64,000 nucleotides of DNA, from contig NC_012881.1 in assembly GCF_000023445.1 (NCBI RefSeq), forward strand, positions 3,091,501 to 3,155,500, given 5' to 3'. Shown one piece after another: positions 17,617-25,962 of this stretch (its first letter is position 1; every line of letters begins with the position of its first letter). A program made the translations under genes and the position numbers. The stretch comes from Maridesulfovibrio salexigens DSM 2638 (lineage in GTDB: Bacteria > Desulfobacterota > Desulfovibrionia > Desulfovibrionales > Desulfovibrionaceae). The notes under the pieces are model-generated. The model was not told the origin of the DNA, ran no database searches, and saw nothing but the letters and a program-made list of their open reading frames with translations.

Positions 17617-18555
17617 ATGAGCTGGTTCGGCAAACTCAAAAAAATCGGAGTCATAGGGCTCAACGGACGCAACGGGGCTTATGTACTGCCCAACAATCCG
17701 CGCAAGCTCTATCCTCTGGTGGATGACAAAATCACCACCAAGGAGCTTACTCAGGCAGCAGGACTCAATGTCCCGGAACTTTACGGAGTATTCCGGGCCC
17801 AGCATGAACTTAAAAAGTTACCCGGCCTGTTACAGAAGCATGATTCATTTGTTGTAAAACCTGCTCGTGGGGCTGGTGGAAATGGAATTCTGGTCATCAC
17901 TGGAAAGCTCGGGCCACGCTTCCGCAAACCCGATGATTCTTTAGTTGCTGAAGATGCCATATCTTTTCACATTTCCAATATCCTCAGCGGCATGTACAGC
18001 CTTGGCGGAATGCCGGATAAGGCAATGCTTGAATACTGCGTACAATTCTCGCCCATATTCAAAGACATCGCCTATCAGGGTGTCCCGGATATCAGGATCA
18101 TTGTCTACAAGGGAATACCGGTAATGGCTATGCTTCGCTTGCCGACAAGAGAATCAGACGGAAAAGCGAACCTGCACCAAGGTGCTATGGGGTGTGGAAT
18201 AGACATGTGTACCGGTATGACCACCAGCGCAGTATGGAAAAACAACAGTTGCACCCACCACCCTGATACACTGCACCCTGTCGCAGGAGTATCAATTCCG
18301 GACTGGCCGGAGCTGTTGAAGCAGGCCGCTTTGGGTTATAGCGTAACCGGATTGGGCTACCTCGGTGTAGATATTGTCTTGGATAAAAATCTGGGACCGC
18401 TGATCCTTGAACTCAATGCGCGTCCCGGTCTGGCAATTCAAGTTGCCAATAGGTGCGGGCTGCAACATAGACTGGACAAAGTCGACAGCGTTCATCAGGA
18501 TCTGCACTCTGAACAAGAGAGAATTCAATATGCCATGGAAAATTTCGGATCATAA
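17617..18555 (+). CDS. RimK-type (alpha-L-glutamate ligase-like) ATP-grasp protein
   Basis: 312 residues. ATP-grasp features are in order: VDDKITTKELTQAAG, the glycine-rich lid DSFVVKPARGAGGNGILVI, then DIRIIVYKGIPVMAMLRLPT, and the Mg-binding LELNARPGLAIQVAN. RimK-type enzymes form amide bonds by activating a carboxylate with ATP, often adding glutamate. It has no signal peptide, so catalysis should be cytoplasmic, in contrast to the exported partners. It starts immediately after the 7TM gene (SD GGAAGG) and overlaps the lipoprotein gene by 26 nt. Confidence 0.88.
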   Translation: MSWFGKLKKIGVIGLNGRNGAYVLPNNPRKLYPLVDDKITTKELTQAAGLNVPELYGVFRAQHELKKLPGLLQKHDSFVVKPARGAGGNGILVITGKLGPRFRKPDDSLVAEDAISFHISNILSGMYSLGGMPDKAMLEYCVQFSPIFKDIAYQGVPDIRIIVYKGIPVMAMLRLPTRESDGKANLHQGAMGCGIDMCTGMTTSAVWKNNSCTHHPDTLHPVAGVSIPDWPELLKQAALGYSVTGLGYLGVDIVLDKNLGPLILELNARPGLAIQVANRCGLQHRLDKVDSVHQDLHSEQERIQYAMENFGS

Positions 18556-19363
18556 CATGCTGCAAAAGTCTGCAATCCTTATCTGCTGCTTAAGTTTATG
18601 TCTGCTTGCAGCTTGTAAACAGCAACCCAAAGTCATTGTACCTCCGGTTCCTCCTCTTCCGGTAGAAATCGCCAAAGAGAAAGCACCGCTGGGTAAAAGA
18701 GAAGTGCGTCTAGACATAAACCTAACCAGACAGCCGGACAAACACAAACTGCGTAATGTCCGCTCGCAAAGCATGCCCACTGGGGCCCGAATATCATATC
18801 CTGCCGGAGCGGATATTCTCCGCTTCTTAGAATATGATGAAGAGGTCATCACTCTGCCCAAAATGCAGACAAACCGCGACTTCAAAATAATCCTGCTGAC
18901 AAGGGATCAAAATCCTCCCAAGACAATAAAAGGATATTCCAACGTTACATATGAACTTATGAATTCAGGACTGCCCGGAGGAGTAATTCTATTGGATTCA
19001 TTCTTCGGTACATTGGAAAAAGACGGCACTCTTTCCTCGACCATGCTCATCCCCACGGACAGAAGTGATGTTTTCAAGAGAGTTCAGGCAGAAATAAGCC
19101 CACGGAAGCTTAAATTCAAAAAAGTTATCAGAACCAACGTCCTGCCGGATTCCGAGCACCATTATGTAATCAGGTTTCTGGGCAAAAAAGGGATGACCAT
19201 TCTCTTTGAAATCCGCTACCTTGAAGGCGGCAGCCGTCCTAAAGTAATTCACCGCCAAACCGTGGAAATCCCGCTTGGAACACCCGTAATCGAGATCAAC
19301 GGCCACAGGTTCAAAGTCCATACAGCAACTACTGAATTTATCGATATTGAGAGGTTGAGTTAA
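18530..19363 (+). CDS. Uncharacterised lipoprotein of the ATP-grasp operon
   Basis: 277 residues if it starts at the ATG at 18530 (AGAGAG upstream); an ATG at 18557 would give a more compact signal peptide. The N-terminus MLQKSAILICCLSLCLLAAC is a clear lipoprotein signal. A Pro-rich tether (VIVPPVPPLPVE) follows, then ~230 residues predicted mostly as beta strands. I recognise no family. It overlaps the ATP-grasp gene and ends the operon, so it probably works at the membrane with the RimB-like and transglutaminase-like proteins. Confidence 0.7.
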   Translation: MPWKISDHNMLQKSAILICCLSLCLLAACKQQPKVIVPPVPPLPVEIAKEKAPLGKREVRLDINLTRQPDKHKLRNVRSQSMPTGARISYPAGADILRFLEYDEEVITLPKMQTNRDFKIILLTRDQNPPKTIKGYSNVTYELMNSGLPGGVILLDSFFGTLEKDGTLSSTMLIPTDRSDVFKRVQAEISPRKLKFKKVIRTNVLPDSEHHYVIRFLGKKGMTILFEIRYLEGGSRPKVIHRQTVEIPLGTPVIEINGHRFKVHTATTEFIDIERLS

Positions 19364-19434
19364 TCTCCCCTATCTCCCCTACCAGGCATGTAGAGAGACA
19401 GCGCTTATGCCCCCTGAGGCTAAGTCAAATCGAC

Positions 19435-19452
19435 AAGCGCGTAGCGCATCAA
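19435..19452. repeat. 18-bp intergenic repeat, copy 1
   Basis: AAGCGCGTAGCGCATCAA, found identically at 40335-40352. It contains the dyad GCGC-gta-GCGC and lies between convergent genes. Confidence 0.7.
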
Positions 19453-19453
19453 C

Positions 19454-21187
19454 TCACTGCCTACGCCGTGTATAATCTCGAATGGTAAGTTCAATAGTCG
19501 GAATGCCGTTGAACTTGTCTATCTTGGGCGAGAAAGCAAAACGCATGGTGGAACCGATGAGTTCGGAACCTAGTTCTTCAGCCATGCGCCATGCCTTGGC
19601 GGGCATTTTGCGGGTCTTTTCAAGATCAGTGACGGTAAGCTTTACGTGAGCTTTGCCCATAGGCCTGCGTTCCAGAACCTCAACCGGAGGGGTGGTGAAA
19701 ACCGGTTCCGGGTTACCCATACCGAAAGGCTGCATCAATTCAAGCTCTTTAAGCAACACGTAATCAATATTTTCCAGCGGTAATTCACGGTCTACCTTAA
19801 GCGAAGCCTTAAGCGGCTCAGAACCGATCTTATCAATAACCGCCTGATCAAAACGCTCCCTGAATTCGGAGAGCAGCTCAGCTTTGAAAGACATACCCGC
19901 AGCCAGCTTATGGCCCCCGAAGTTAAGAAAAAGCTCAGACATGCTAGTCAGGCCTTCGTGGATATGAAATTCCTTGATGGAACGGGCCGAGCCCTTGACC
20001 ACTCCATCCTCTTCGCAAAGCATAACGGTGGGGCGATAAAATTTTTCAACTACACGGGAAGCGACAATGCCGATGATCCCCGGATGCCAGCTCTTGGAGT
20101 AAAGCACCAATCCGGCCCGGTTATCTCTCTTAATATGCTCCTCAGCCTGAGCAATGGCCTCCTGCAAAATACGGTCTTCTTCAGCTCTACGCTCGGTGTT
20201 CAACTCATCCAGAACCTTGGCAATGGGCCGTGCGGTCTCCATATCTTCGGCCATGAGCAGCTGGAGCGCCCTGCCTGGATCACCCATACGTCCGGAAGCA
20301 TTGATACGCGGAGCCAGTCCGAAGCCGACCTGTCCTGCGCCGATAGCGGCAAACATGTCATAGCCACTGACCACTTTCAGGGCTGCCAGTCCGGGACGCT
20401 TGGCTTCTTTGAGCAAGAGCAATCCGTTCTTGACCAGAATACGGTTCTGACCCTGAAGTTCCACAACATCAGCGATGGTGCCGAGAGCTACAAAATCGAG
20501 ATAAGCACGCACATCAGCCGGATCACCGGGCAGCAGTCTGTTCAGCTGAGCCATGAGCATAAAAGCCACGCCGACACCGGCCAAAGTTGCACAGGGGCAG
20601 TTTTCGAAGTTCTGTCCGTTATATTCTGTCAGCCGCGGGTTGCAGATAGCAGCAGCGGGGGGAAGCTCATCACCGGGAAGGTGGTGGTCGGAAACAACCA
20701 CGGTCATACCCAGCTCATTGGCTGCGGCAATCTCTGCGTTGTTAGTGATGCCGCAGTCAACGGTCAAAAGCAGGTCTATACCCTGTTCGTGCAGTTTCTT
20801 GATTCCGTCAACGTTGAGGCCGTAGCCTTCTTCCAGACGGTTAGGAAGGTAGTGATCGCATTCATAGCCGCGATCTGCCAGAAAAGTCTTAACTACAGCG
20901 GTGGAGGTTACCCCGTCCACATCGTAGTCACCCCAGACTGCCATTTTCTTGCCTACTGCAAGCCCATCTGCCAGAACCTGAGCCGCCAACTCCAATCCGG
21001 GAATCTCCTTTGGCTGGCAAAGATTGCGCAAACCGGGAGAAAGGAAAAGATCCATATCTTCACGGCTCTGAAAACCACGATTCCAAAGGATTTCCGCAAG
21101 CAGTTCGGTAATACCGAGTTCATCAGCAATAGCAGGTATGGAGGAGGGAAGTTCCTCCTCGCTTCTAAGCTTCCAGATTTTAGGCAA
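19454..21187 (-). CDS. recJ: Single-stranded-DNA exonuclease RecJ
   Basis: 577 residues, normal RecJ length, with GGAG before the ATG. RecJ degrades single-stranded DNA 5' to 3' in recombination and mismatch repair. DHH motifs are visible: motif I DYDVDGVTSTA, a DCGITN segment, motif III SDHHLPG, then NPRL and SGRMGDPGRALQLL. The DHHA1 part has GGHKLAAGMSF and the C-terminal OB-like part follows (RRPMGKAHVKLTV). It is the last gene of the leftward operon with yicC, gmk and pyrF. Confidence 0.95.
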   Translation of the reverse strand: MPKIWKLRSEEELPSSIPAIADELGITELLAEILWNRGFQSREDMDLFLSPGLRNLCQPKEIPGLELAAQVLADGLAVGKKMAVWGDYDVDGVTSTAVVKTFLADRGYECDHYLPNRLEEGYGLNVDGIKKLHEQGIDLLLTVDCGITNNAEIAAANELGMTVVVSDHHLPGDELPPAAAICNPRLTEYNGQNFENCPCATLAGVGVAFMLMAQLNRLLPGDPADVRAYLDFVALGTIADVVELQGQNRILVKNGLLLLKEAKRPGLAALKVVSGYDMFAAIGAGQVGFGLAPRINASGRMGDPGRALQLLMAEDMETARPIAKVLDELNTERRAEEDRILQEAIAQAEEHIKRDNRAGLVLYSKSWHPGIIGIVASRVVEKFYRPTVMLCEEDGVVKGSARSIKEFHIHEGLTSMSELFLNFGGHKLAAGMSFKAELLSEFRERFDQAVIDKIGSEPLKASLKVDRELPLENIDYVLLKELELMQPFGMGNPEPVFTTPPVEVLERRPMGKAHVKLTVTDLEKTRKMPAKAWRMAEELGSELIGSTMRFAFSPKIDKFNGIPTIELTIRDYTRRRQ

Positions 21188-21211
21188 TTTGTGGCTCCGT
21201 GGATTTTCAGA

Positions 21212-22036
21212 CTAGAAATCTATCTCAAGATCTATGATGGGACCGTCTTTCTTTTGTTTCTTCTCAAAGGCATCAACATCAATGCGAAGATTATCTTCGT
21301 CTTCAGAAATATAACCAATGCCCTTGAGATAGGACCAAAACATGATCCCTTCTTCCAATTCAGGATTCAGTTTCAGAGATTTCTTTATGTACTTGATACA
21401 ACTATCGAAACTGCCTTTTTCGTAATAGGCACGGGCAATGTTCAAGCAGAGATTCTCATCATGTTTACTGATCTCCTCAGCCTTATGATAATACTCTAGT
21501 GCCTGCTCTATCATCCCGTTACGGCGCAGGTTGATACCGAAATCGTTGAACAGATGTTTGTGCTGCGGCTCATAAATAGCTTCGATACCCACCAGTCGGC
21601 GGAAGACATCCTCGGCACGGGAAGTCTCTCCGCGTTCCAGATAGGTCAAGCCGAGCCCGAAATTAGCCCGCACGTTTTCTTCGTCCACATCAATGGCGTG
21701 TCCGAACTCATACTCTGCGCTATAGCTTTCGCCATTTGCACGATGCCCTTCCCCACGCTTAATGGAGCCGTTCAGGGCATCCATGCTGGGACGCACGACT
21801 TCGGCATAATATTCCGGTTCAGGATGATAATTATCGAGAAATTTATCCCGTTCAATTGTCATCTTCGGACCGGACGGGACATTATTGCTGTTAAGAGGCT
21901 GCACTTCCAAAGCACCGGTATTCTGCTCTTCCGCAAACCAATATGTCTTTTGCACAGACTGGCGGGTAGTGGTTCCAGTACCGACAGAACCTTCGGTACG
22001 GGCCGAGAACACTCCGGAAATTCGGTTGGCAGCCAT
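21212..22036 (-). CDS. Tetratricopeptide-repeat protein
   Basis: 274 residues from ATG 22036 (GGGAG upstream; the TTG at 22042 lies between SD and ATG). The first ~90 residues are low in recognisable structure (MAANRISGVFSARTEG... QKTYWFAEEQ). From ~100 on there are at least four TPR-like units: YSAEYEFGHAIDVDEENVRANFGLGLTYLERGETSRAEDVF, then HLFNDFGINLRRNGMIEQALEYYHKAEEI, NLCLNIARAYYEKGSFDSCIKYIKKSLKLNPE. No signal peptide or enzyme motif. A scaffolding role is likely, partner unknown. Confidence 0.8.
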   Translation of the reverse strand: MAANRISGVFSARTEGSVGTGTTTRQSVQKTYWFAEEQNTGALEVQPLNSNNVPSGPKMTIERDKFLDNYHPEPEYYAEVVRPSMDALNGSIKRGEGHRANGESYSAEYEFGHAIDVDEENVRANFGLGLTYLERGETSRAEDVFRRLVGIEAIYEPQHKHLFNDFGINLRRNGMIEQALEYYHKAEEISKHDENLCLNIARAYYEKGSFDSCIKYIKKSLKLNPELEEGIMFWSYLKGIGYISEDEDNLRIDVDAFEKKQKKDGPIIDLEIDF

Positions 22037-22048
22037 AAGCAATCTCCC

Positions 22049-22741
22049 TTATGAATTCATTTCAGCGACAATCCTTCTTGCAGCTTCAGCCGGATCATCT
22101 GCACCGGTAATAGGCCTTCCGACAACAAGGAAGTTGGAACCGCGATCCACAGCCTGCGACGGAGTAACAACCCTGCGCTGGTCATCGGAAACGGAAGCGG
22201 GACGGATGCCCGGTGTCAGGGCCAGAAAATCCTTACCACACTTTTCCTTGATGGCTTCAACTTCCAGACCGGAGCAAACCACACCGTCAAGCCCGGCCTG
22301 AGAGGAGGCAAGAGCCAGATCGAGTACAGCAGAACCCAGTCCATTAGGAACCGGGAAAGGAATATCATCTTCGTCCATGCTGGTCAGGATGGTAATAGCC
22401 ATGAGCAGAGGGCCTGCTTCACCGCCGGCACCTTCAGCACGGCCTTCGCGGGCGGCAACTGCCATGCGTTCACCGCCAAGAGCGTGCAGGCTGAGCATAT
22501 CAGCACCGGCACGGGTTGCGGAACGGACTGCACCTTTAACGGTATTGGGAATGTCAAAAAATTTCAGGTCCACAAAAACCTTGAAGCCCATCTCTTTAAA
22601 ACGGGTAATGATCTCAGGTCCTTCAGCGCAAAAAAGTTCAAGACCGACTTTCACCCAAGGGGCTACACCGCGTACTTTTTCAGCCATTTCGATGGCACTC
22701 TGCGCATCTTTAAAATCAAGGGCTACTACTAATTCAGACAT
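22049..22741 (-). CDS. pyrF: Orotidine-5'-phosphate decarboxylase
   Basis: 230 residues. PyrF makes UMP from OMP, the last step of de novo pyrimidine synthesis. The catalytic D-x-K-x-x-D motif is in FVDLKFFDIPNTV. The N-terminal LVVALDF and the phosphate-binding TPGIRP and FLVVGRPITGADDP are all present. GGGAG lies in the end of gmk, whose stop is one base upstream, so pyrF translation follows gmk directly. Confidence 0.96.
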   Translation of the reverse strand: MSELVVALDFKDAQSAIEMAEKVRGVAPWVKVGLELFCAEGPEIITRFKEMGFKVFVDLKFFDIPNTVKGAVRSATRAGADMLSLHALGGERMAVAAREGRAEGAGGEAGPLLMAITILTSMDEDDIPFPVPNGLGSAVLDLALASSQAGLDGVVCSGLEVEAIKEKCGKDFLALTPGIRPASVSDDQRRVVTPSQAVDRGSNFLVVGRPITGADDPAEAARRIVAEMNS

Positions 22742-22742
22742 A

Positions 22743-23375
22743 TTACTCCCAAGTGCTTAAAATACTTTCAAGAAGTCCCGGATTACTGCAGGGACGGTTT
22801 TTTCCGGCAAGATAAATAGCCTTAAGTTCGCCATAAGCTTTATCCAGATCATCATTGACGATCCAGTACTCAAACTTCGGCGCGGAAGCCATTTCCTTCA
22901 TGGCATTCATCATGCGGCGGTTAATTACATGTTCAGTATCGGTATTGCGTCCTTCAAGACGTTTGCGCAATTCACCGTAAGACGGAGGCATCAGGAAAAC
23001 GAAAATTCCGTCAGGCATTGATTCCATCAGTTGCATGCAGCCCTGAAAATCAATGTCAAAGAGGATATCCATGCCCTTAAAGAGCATCTTTTCAACCGGC
23101 TTTTTCGGAGTGCCGTAAAAATTGCCATGGACCTCGGCCCACTCCGCAAATTCTCCGGCCTCCAGCTTTTCGTTGAATTCATCTACGCTAAGAAAAAAGT
23201 AATCCTTACCGTCTTCCTCACCTTCACGGGGATCGCGGGTGGTGCAGGAAATTGAAAAACCGATCTGAGGAAAGTCTTCGCGCAGTTTTTTAACCAGCGT
23301 ACTTTTCCCAGTACCGGAGGGAGCGCAGAGAACCAGCACCTGCCCTTTCTTTTCCGGGATACGTCGATCAGTCAT
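22743..23375 (-). CDS. gmk: Guanylate kinase
   Basis: 210 residues from the ATG at 23375, eight bases inside the end of the DUF370 gene, with GAGGTTGAGA upstream; longer in-frame extensions are an overlap artefact. Gmk phosphorylates GMP to GDP with ATP. It has a P-loop APSGTGKST, the GMP-binding [13 protein letters not shown], and [10 protein letters not shown]. The normal residues RxxxR of the lid appear in [12 protein letters not shown]. It couples nucleotide supply with the pyrF downstream. Confidence 0.95.
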   Translation of the reverse strand: MTDRRIPEKKGQVLVLCAPSGTGKSTLVKKLREDFPQIGFSISCTTRDPREGEEDGKDYFFLSVDEFNEKLEAGEFAEWAEVHGNFYGTPKKPVEKMLFKGMDILFDIDFQGCMQLMESMPDGIFVFLMPPSYGELRKRLEGRNTDTEHVINRRMMNAMKEMASAPKFEYWIVNDDLDKAYGELKAIYLAGKNRPCSNPGLLESILSTWE

Positions 23376-23628
23376 TCTCAACCTCCTCGGAAGTATAACG
23401 GTGCCCGATGGTTTCCGCCTGAATTGCCGAAAGGATGACATGGTTGGAATCGGTAACAATAATCGAACGGGTTTTACGGCCCTGAGTTGCGTCCACCAAA
23501 CGCCCTTCCTGTCTGGCATCCTCACGCAGTCTGCGCATGGGTGAAGAAGAAGGGTTGACGATGGTGATTACGCGGCTTGAAACCACAAAATTACCAAAAC
23601 CGATATTTAATAATGTCTGCTTCTGCAT
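23368..23628 (-). CDS. DUF370 / RemA-like protein
   Basis: 86 residues, compact family. [34 protein letters not shown] and [21 protein letters not shown] are the typical DUF370 sequence. In Bacillus, RemA of this family is a DNA-binding regulator of matrix and osmoprotection genes; in proteobacteria the gene usually sits between yicC and gmk with no defined role. It overlaps gmk by 8 nt. Confidence 0.9.
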   Translation of the reverse strand: MQKQTLLNIGFGNFVVSSRVITIVNPSSSPMRRLREDARQEGRLVDATQGRKTRSIIVTDSNHVILSAIQAETIGHRYTSEEVEND

Positions 23629-23637
23629 TTTACCGGA

Positions 23638-24519
23638 TTACTCAATGTTTTGAACCTGTTCACGGCATTTTTCAAGCTCAGCCTTGAACTCGACAACAAT
23701 CCTGCTCACTTCGGAATCCTGACACTTGTTACCACAGGTGTTGATTTCCCTGAAAGTCTCCTGCAGCAGGAAATCAAGACGCTTACCGGCGTCCTTGTTG
23801 CCGCGCAGAACTTCGAAAATACGCTCAAGGTGCGCATCAAGTCTGGTGATCTCTTCGGAAACATCCAGCTTGTCGGTCAGGATAGCAACTTCCTGCACCA
23901 TGCGGTCTTCGATGTATTCAGCGCCCAGATTTTCCATATTGCCCTTAACTCTTTCGATCAGAGCTTCGCGCTTGGTCTCAAGAATTTCAGGGACCTTAAC
24001 TTTTACCTTCTCGGTGTATTCCTTGAGCAGGGTAAAACGCTCTTCAAGATCGCGAACGAGGTCTGCACCTTCGTCTTCTCTGGATTCCTTCCAGTTTGCC
24101 AGTGCCTTCTCCAGACCTTCGCTGATGGACTTTGCCATCTGCGGATCAGGTTCGCTGGAAGCATCACGCCAGAGACCGGAAATATTGAACAGGCGGTTGT
24201 AATCAGGAGTGAACTCCACACCGTCAGCAGCAGCCATGTCTTTGAGCTGGTCAACCATAGCTTTTGCCTGCAATTGGTTCAGGCTGATGCCCAGCAGTTC
24301 GGTGCTGAAAACTTCAAGATTCAGGGAAAGGTCTACGCGACCGCGGGAGCCATATTTTCTTACGATCTTTTCCCAGCGGGATTCATAGCCGCGCAGGGAG
24401 TTGGGCAGACGCCATTTCAGGTCCAGAAAACGGGAGTTAACACTGCGGATTTCCCAAACATGGCTCCATTTGTCTTCGGTGGTCTCAGCGCGACCAAATC
24501 CGGTCATACTTACGGGCAT
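23638..24519 (-). CDS. yicC: YicC-family endoribonuclease
   Basis: 293 residues, AAGGAG upstream. The N-terminal MTGFGRAE and the C-terminal region with LDFLLQETFREINTCGNKCQD are the two conserved blocks of YicC; the conserved NTxxxK is seen as NTCGNK. YicC proteins are reported to act as endoribonucleases in E. coli. It is the first gene of the yicC-DUF370-gmk-pyrF-TPR-recJ run. Between it and the upstream mtaB lies a dispersed repeat. Confidence 0.92.
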   Translation of the reverse strand: MPVSMTGFGRAETTEDKWSHVWEIRSVNSRFLDLKWRLPNSLRGYESRWEKIVRKYGSRGRVDLSLNLEVFSTELLGISLNQLQAKAMVDQLKDMAAADGVEFTPDYNRLFNISGLWRDASSEPDPQMAKSISEGLEKALANWKESREDEGADLVRDLEERFTLLKEYTEKVKVKVPEILETKREALIERVKGNMENLGAEYIEDRMVQEVAILTDKLDVSEEITRLDAHLERIFEVLRGNKDAGKRLDFLLQETFREINTCGNKCQDSEVSRIVVEFKAELEKCREQVQNIE

Positions 24520-24546
24520 TTATTGCTCCTTTTGCCTTCGGCGACC

Positions 24547-24618
24547 CTGCCGGGGGCCTTAAACCCTTTTTGTAATAAGGGTTTAAGAATCCCAAAAACT
24601 TTTGATGGGCTTCGCCGG
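24547..24618. repeat. Dispersed intergenic repeat, copy B
   Basis: CTGCCGGGGGCC, then the hairpin AAACCCTTTTT / AATAAGGGTTT, AATCCCAAAAACTTTTGAT and GGGCTTCGCCGG. It separates the mtaB stop from the yicC start. Confidence 0.85.
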
Positions 24619-24629
24619 AGTAAATTTAT

Positions 24630-25919
24630 TTATTTTATTTTCACCATTAAGCTGCCGTCTTTGGCTGCTACGGGTATTACTTCTACTAAATCACGGGGCA
24701 CTTCGTTTTCAAATCCTTCCTCCAGAATACAGGTGGAATAGAATTCACAAATGCCCTTATTTTTATTTTGGAAAAGGACTTTCAATGAGTCCATTTCTGA
24801 AATTTTTTGCAGGAATTCCTGCTTCTTTTCTTCGACCAGCTCCCGCAGAATCCGGCCCCGTTCCTTTTTAGTCGGACCATCCAATTGCCCCTTCATAGAA
24901 GCGGCTGCGGTGCCCGGACGTATAGAGTACGGAAAAACGTGCGCATAAGAAAGAGGAAGTTTTCGGCAAAATTCAAGCGTATTATTGAATTCTTCCTCGG
25001 TTTCACCGGGAAAACCGGTCAAAATATCTGCTCCAAGCCCAAAAACAGGCCAAACCTCTTTAAGCTTATCCAAAAAGACCAGCACGTCTTCAGGTTTGTA
25101 GTGGCCTCTGCCCATACGCTTAAGCACCTGCCGATCTCCGCTTTGCAGGGAGAGATGCAGCTGCGGGCAGATCAGCTTGGACTTGGCGAAAATTTCCAAC
25201 GCCCTTTCTTTAAGCTGTCCCGGCTCAAGGGAGCTGATGCGCAACCTCGCGCGCCCTCCCCATTCTTGGCCGAATTCATCCTCAATCCTCTCCATGAGAT
25301 CCCAGAAATCAATCTTCTCTTCGAACTCACGACCGTAATGACTCAAGTTAATACCGCTGATAATCATCTCGCGGAACCCAGCCGCCAGCAAACGACTGAT
25401 CTCTTTAAGTACATCATCCACAGCACGGCTCACACTCGGCCCTCTGGTAATGGGTACGATGCAGTAGGTGCAGCGATGGGAACAGCCGTCCTGAACTTTG
25501 ACCACCGCCCTTGAGCGTTCATAATCATCAATTTCAAACGGCTGGAAAATTGTGGTGTCGTCAGTTGATTCAGGTCCATCTTCAAGCTTGAGCAGCTCAA
25601 ATTTACGTTCCTGCGGAATTACATCGGCAACTCCGGGGAGTTCAGCCAGTTCCTTGGCAAAAACCTGAGCAGCGCATCCGGCGATAATTATTTTACCTTC
25701 GGGGTTACGGCGGTTAATTCCCCGCACGGTCTGGCGCAAATCACGCAGCGCCGCCTGAGTCACAGCGCAGGAGTTAATAATGATCTCATGGGCCTCAGCA
25801 TCATTTTCGGCCTGCTCGTAGCCCATGCGCAGCCAGCGTTCGCGAACAGATTCGCTTTCGTATTGGTTGATCTTGCAACCTAAAGTGGTGATCCAGAATT
25901 TTTTCATTACCGTATCCAT
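24630..25919 (-). CDS. mtaB: tRNA methylthiotransferase, MtaB type
   Basis: 429 residues from ATG 25919 (AAAAGGAGCGGATAAT upstream). This radical-SAM enzyme family adds a methylthio group to modified adenosine 37; MtaB acts on t6A. The N-terminal UPF0004 domain begins TTLGCKINQYESE (C15), characteristic of MtaB over MiaB, with more cysteines at INSCAVT and AGCAAQ. The radical SAM cluster motif is DGCSHRCTYC. A C-terminal TRAM-like ~60 residues follows. The distinction from MiaB rests on the first motif only. Confidence 0.88.
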   Translation of the reverse strand: MDTVMKKFWITTLGCKINQYESESVRERWLRMGYEQAENDAEAHEIIINSCAVTQAALRDLRQTVRGINRRNPEGKIIIAGCAAQVFAKELAELPGVADVIPQERKFELLKLEDGPESTDDTTIFQPFEIDDYERSRAVVKVQDGCSHRCTYCIVPITRGPSVSRAVDDVLKEISRLLAAGFREMIISGINLSHYGREFEEKIDFWDLMERIEDEFGQEWGGRARLRISSLEPGQLKERALEIFAKSKLICPQLHLSLQSGDRQVLKRMGRGHYKPEDVLVFLDKLKEVWPVFGLGADILTGFPGETEEEFNNTLEFCRKLPLSYAHVFPYSIRPGTAAASMKGQLDGPTKKERGRILRELVEEKKQEFLQKISEMDSLKVLFQNKNKGICEFYSTCILEEGFENEVPRDLVEVIPVAAKDGSLMVKIK

Positions 25920-25962
25920 ATTATCCGCTCCTTTTATCATGGAGCCTTAAGATATAAAACTA

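Noticed and set aside
19910-21499. Long plus-strand open frame opposite recJ and the TPR gene
   Set aside because: It is antisense to two well-supported genes, its protein has no family features, and there is no SD; it reflects codon bias of the real genes.
23650-24741. 363-residue plus-strand open frame opposite yicC
   Set aside because: Antisense to yicC, crosses an intergenic repeat and shows no recognisable domain.
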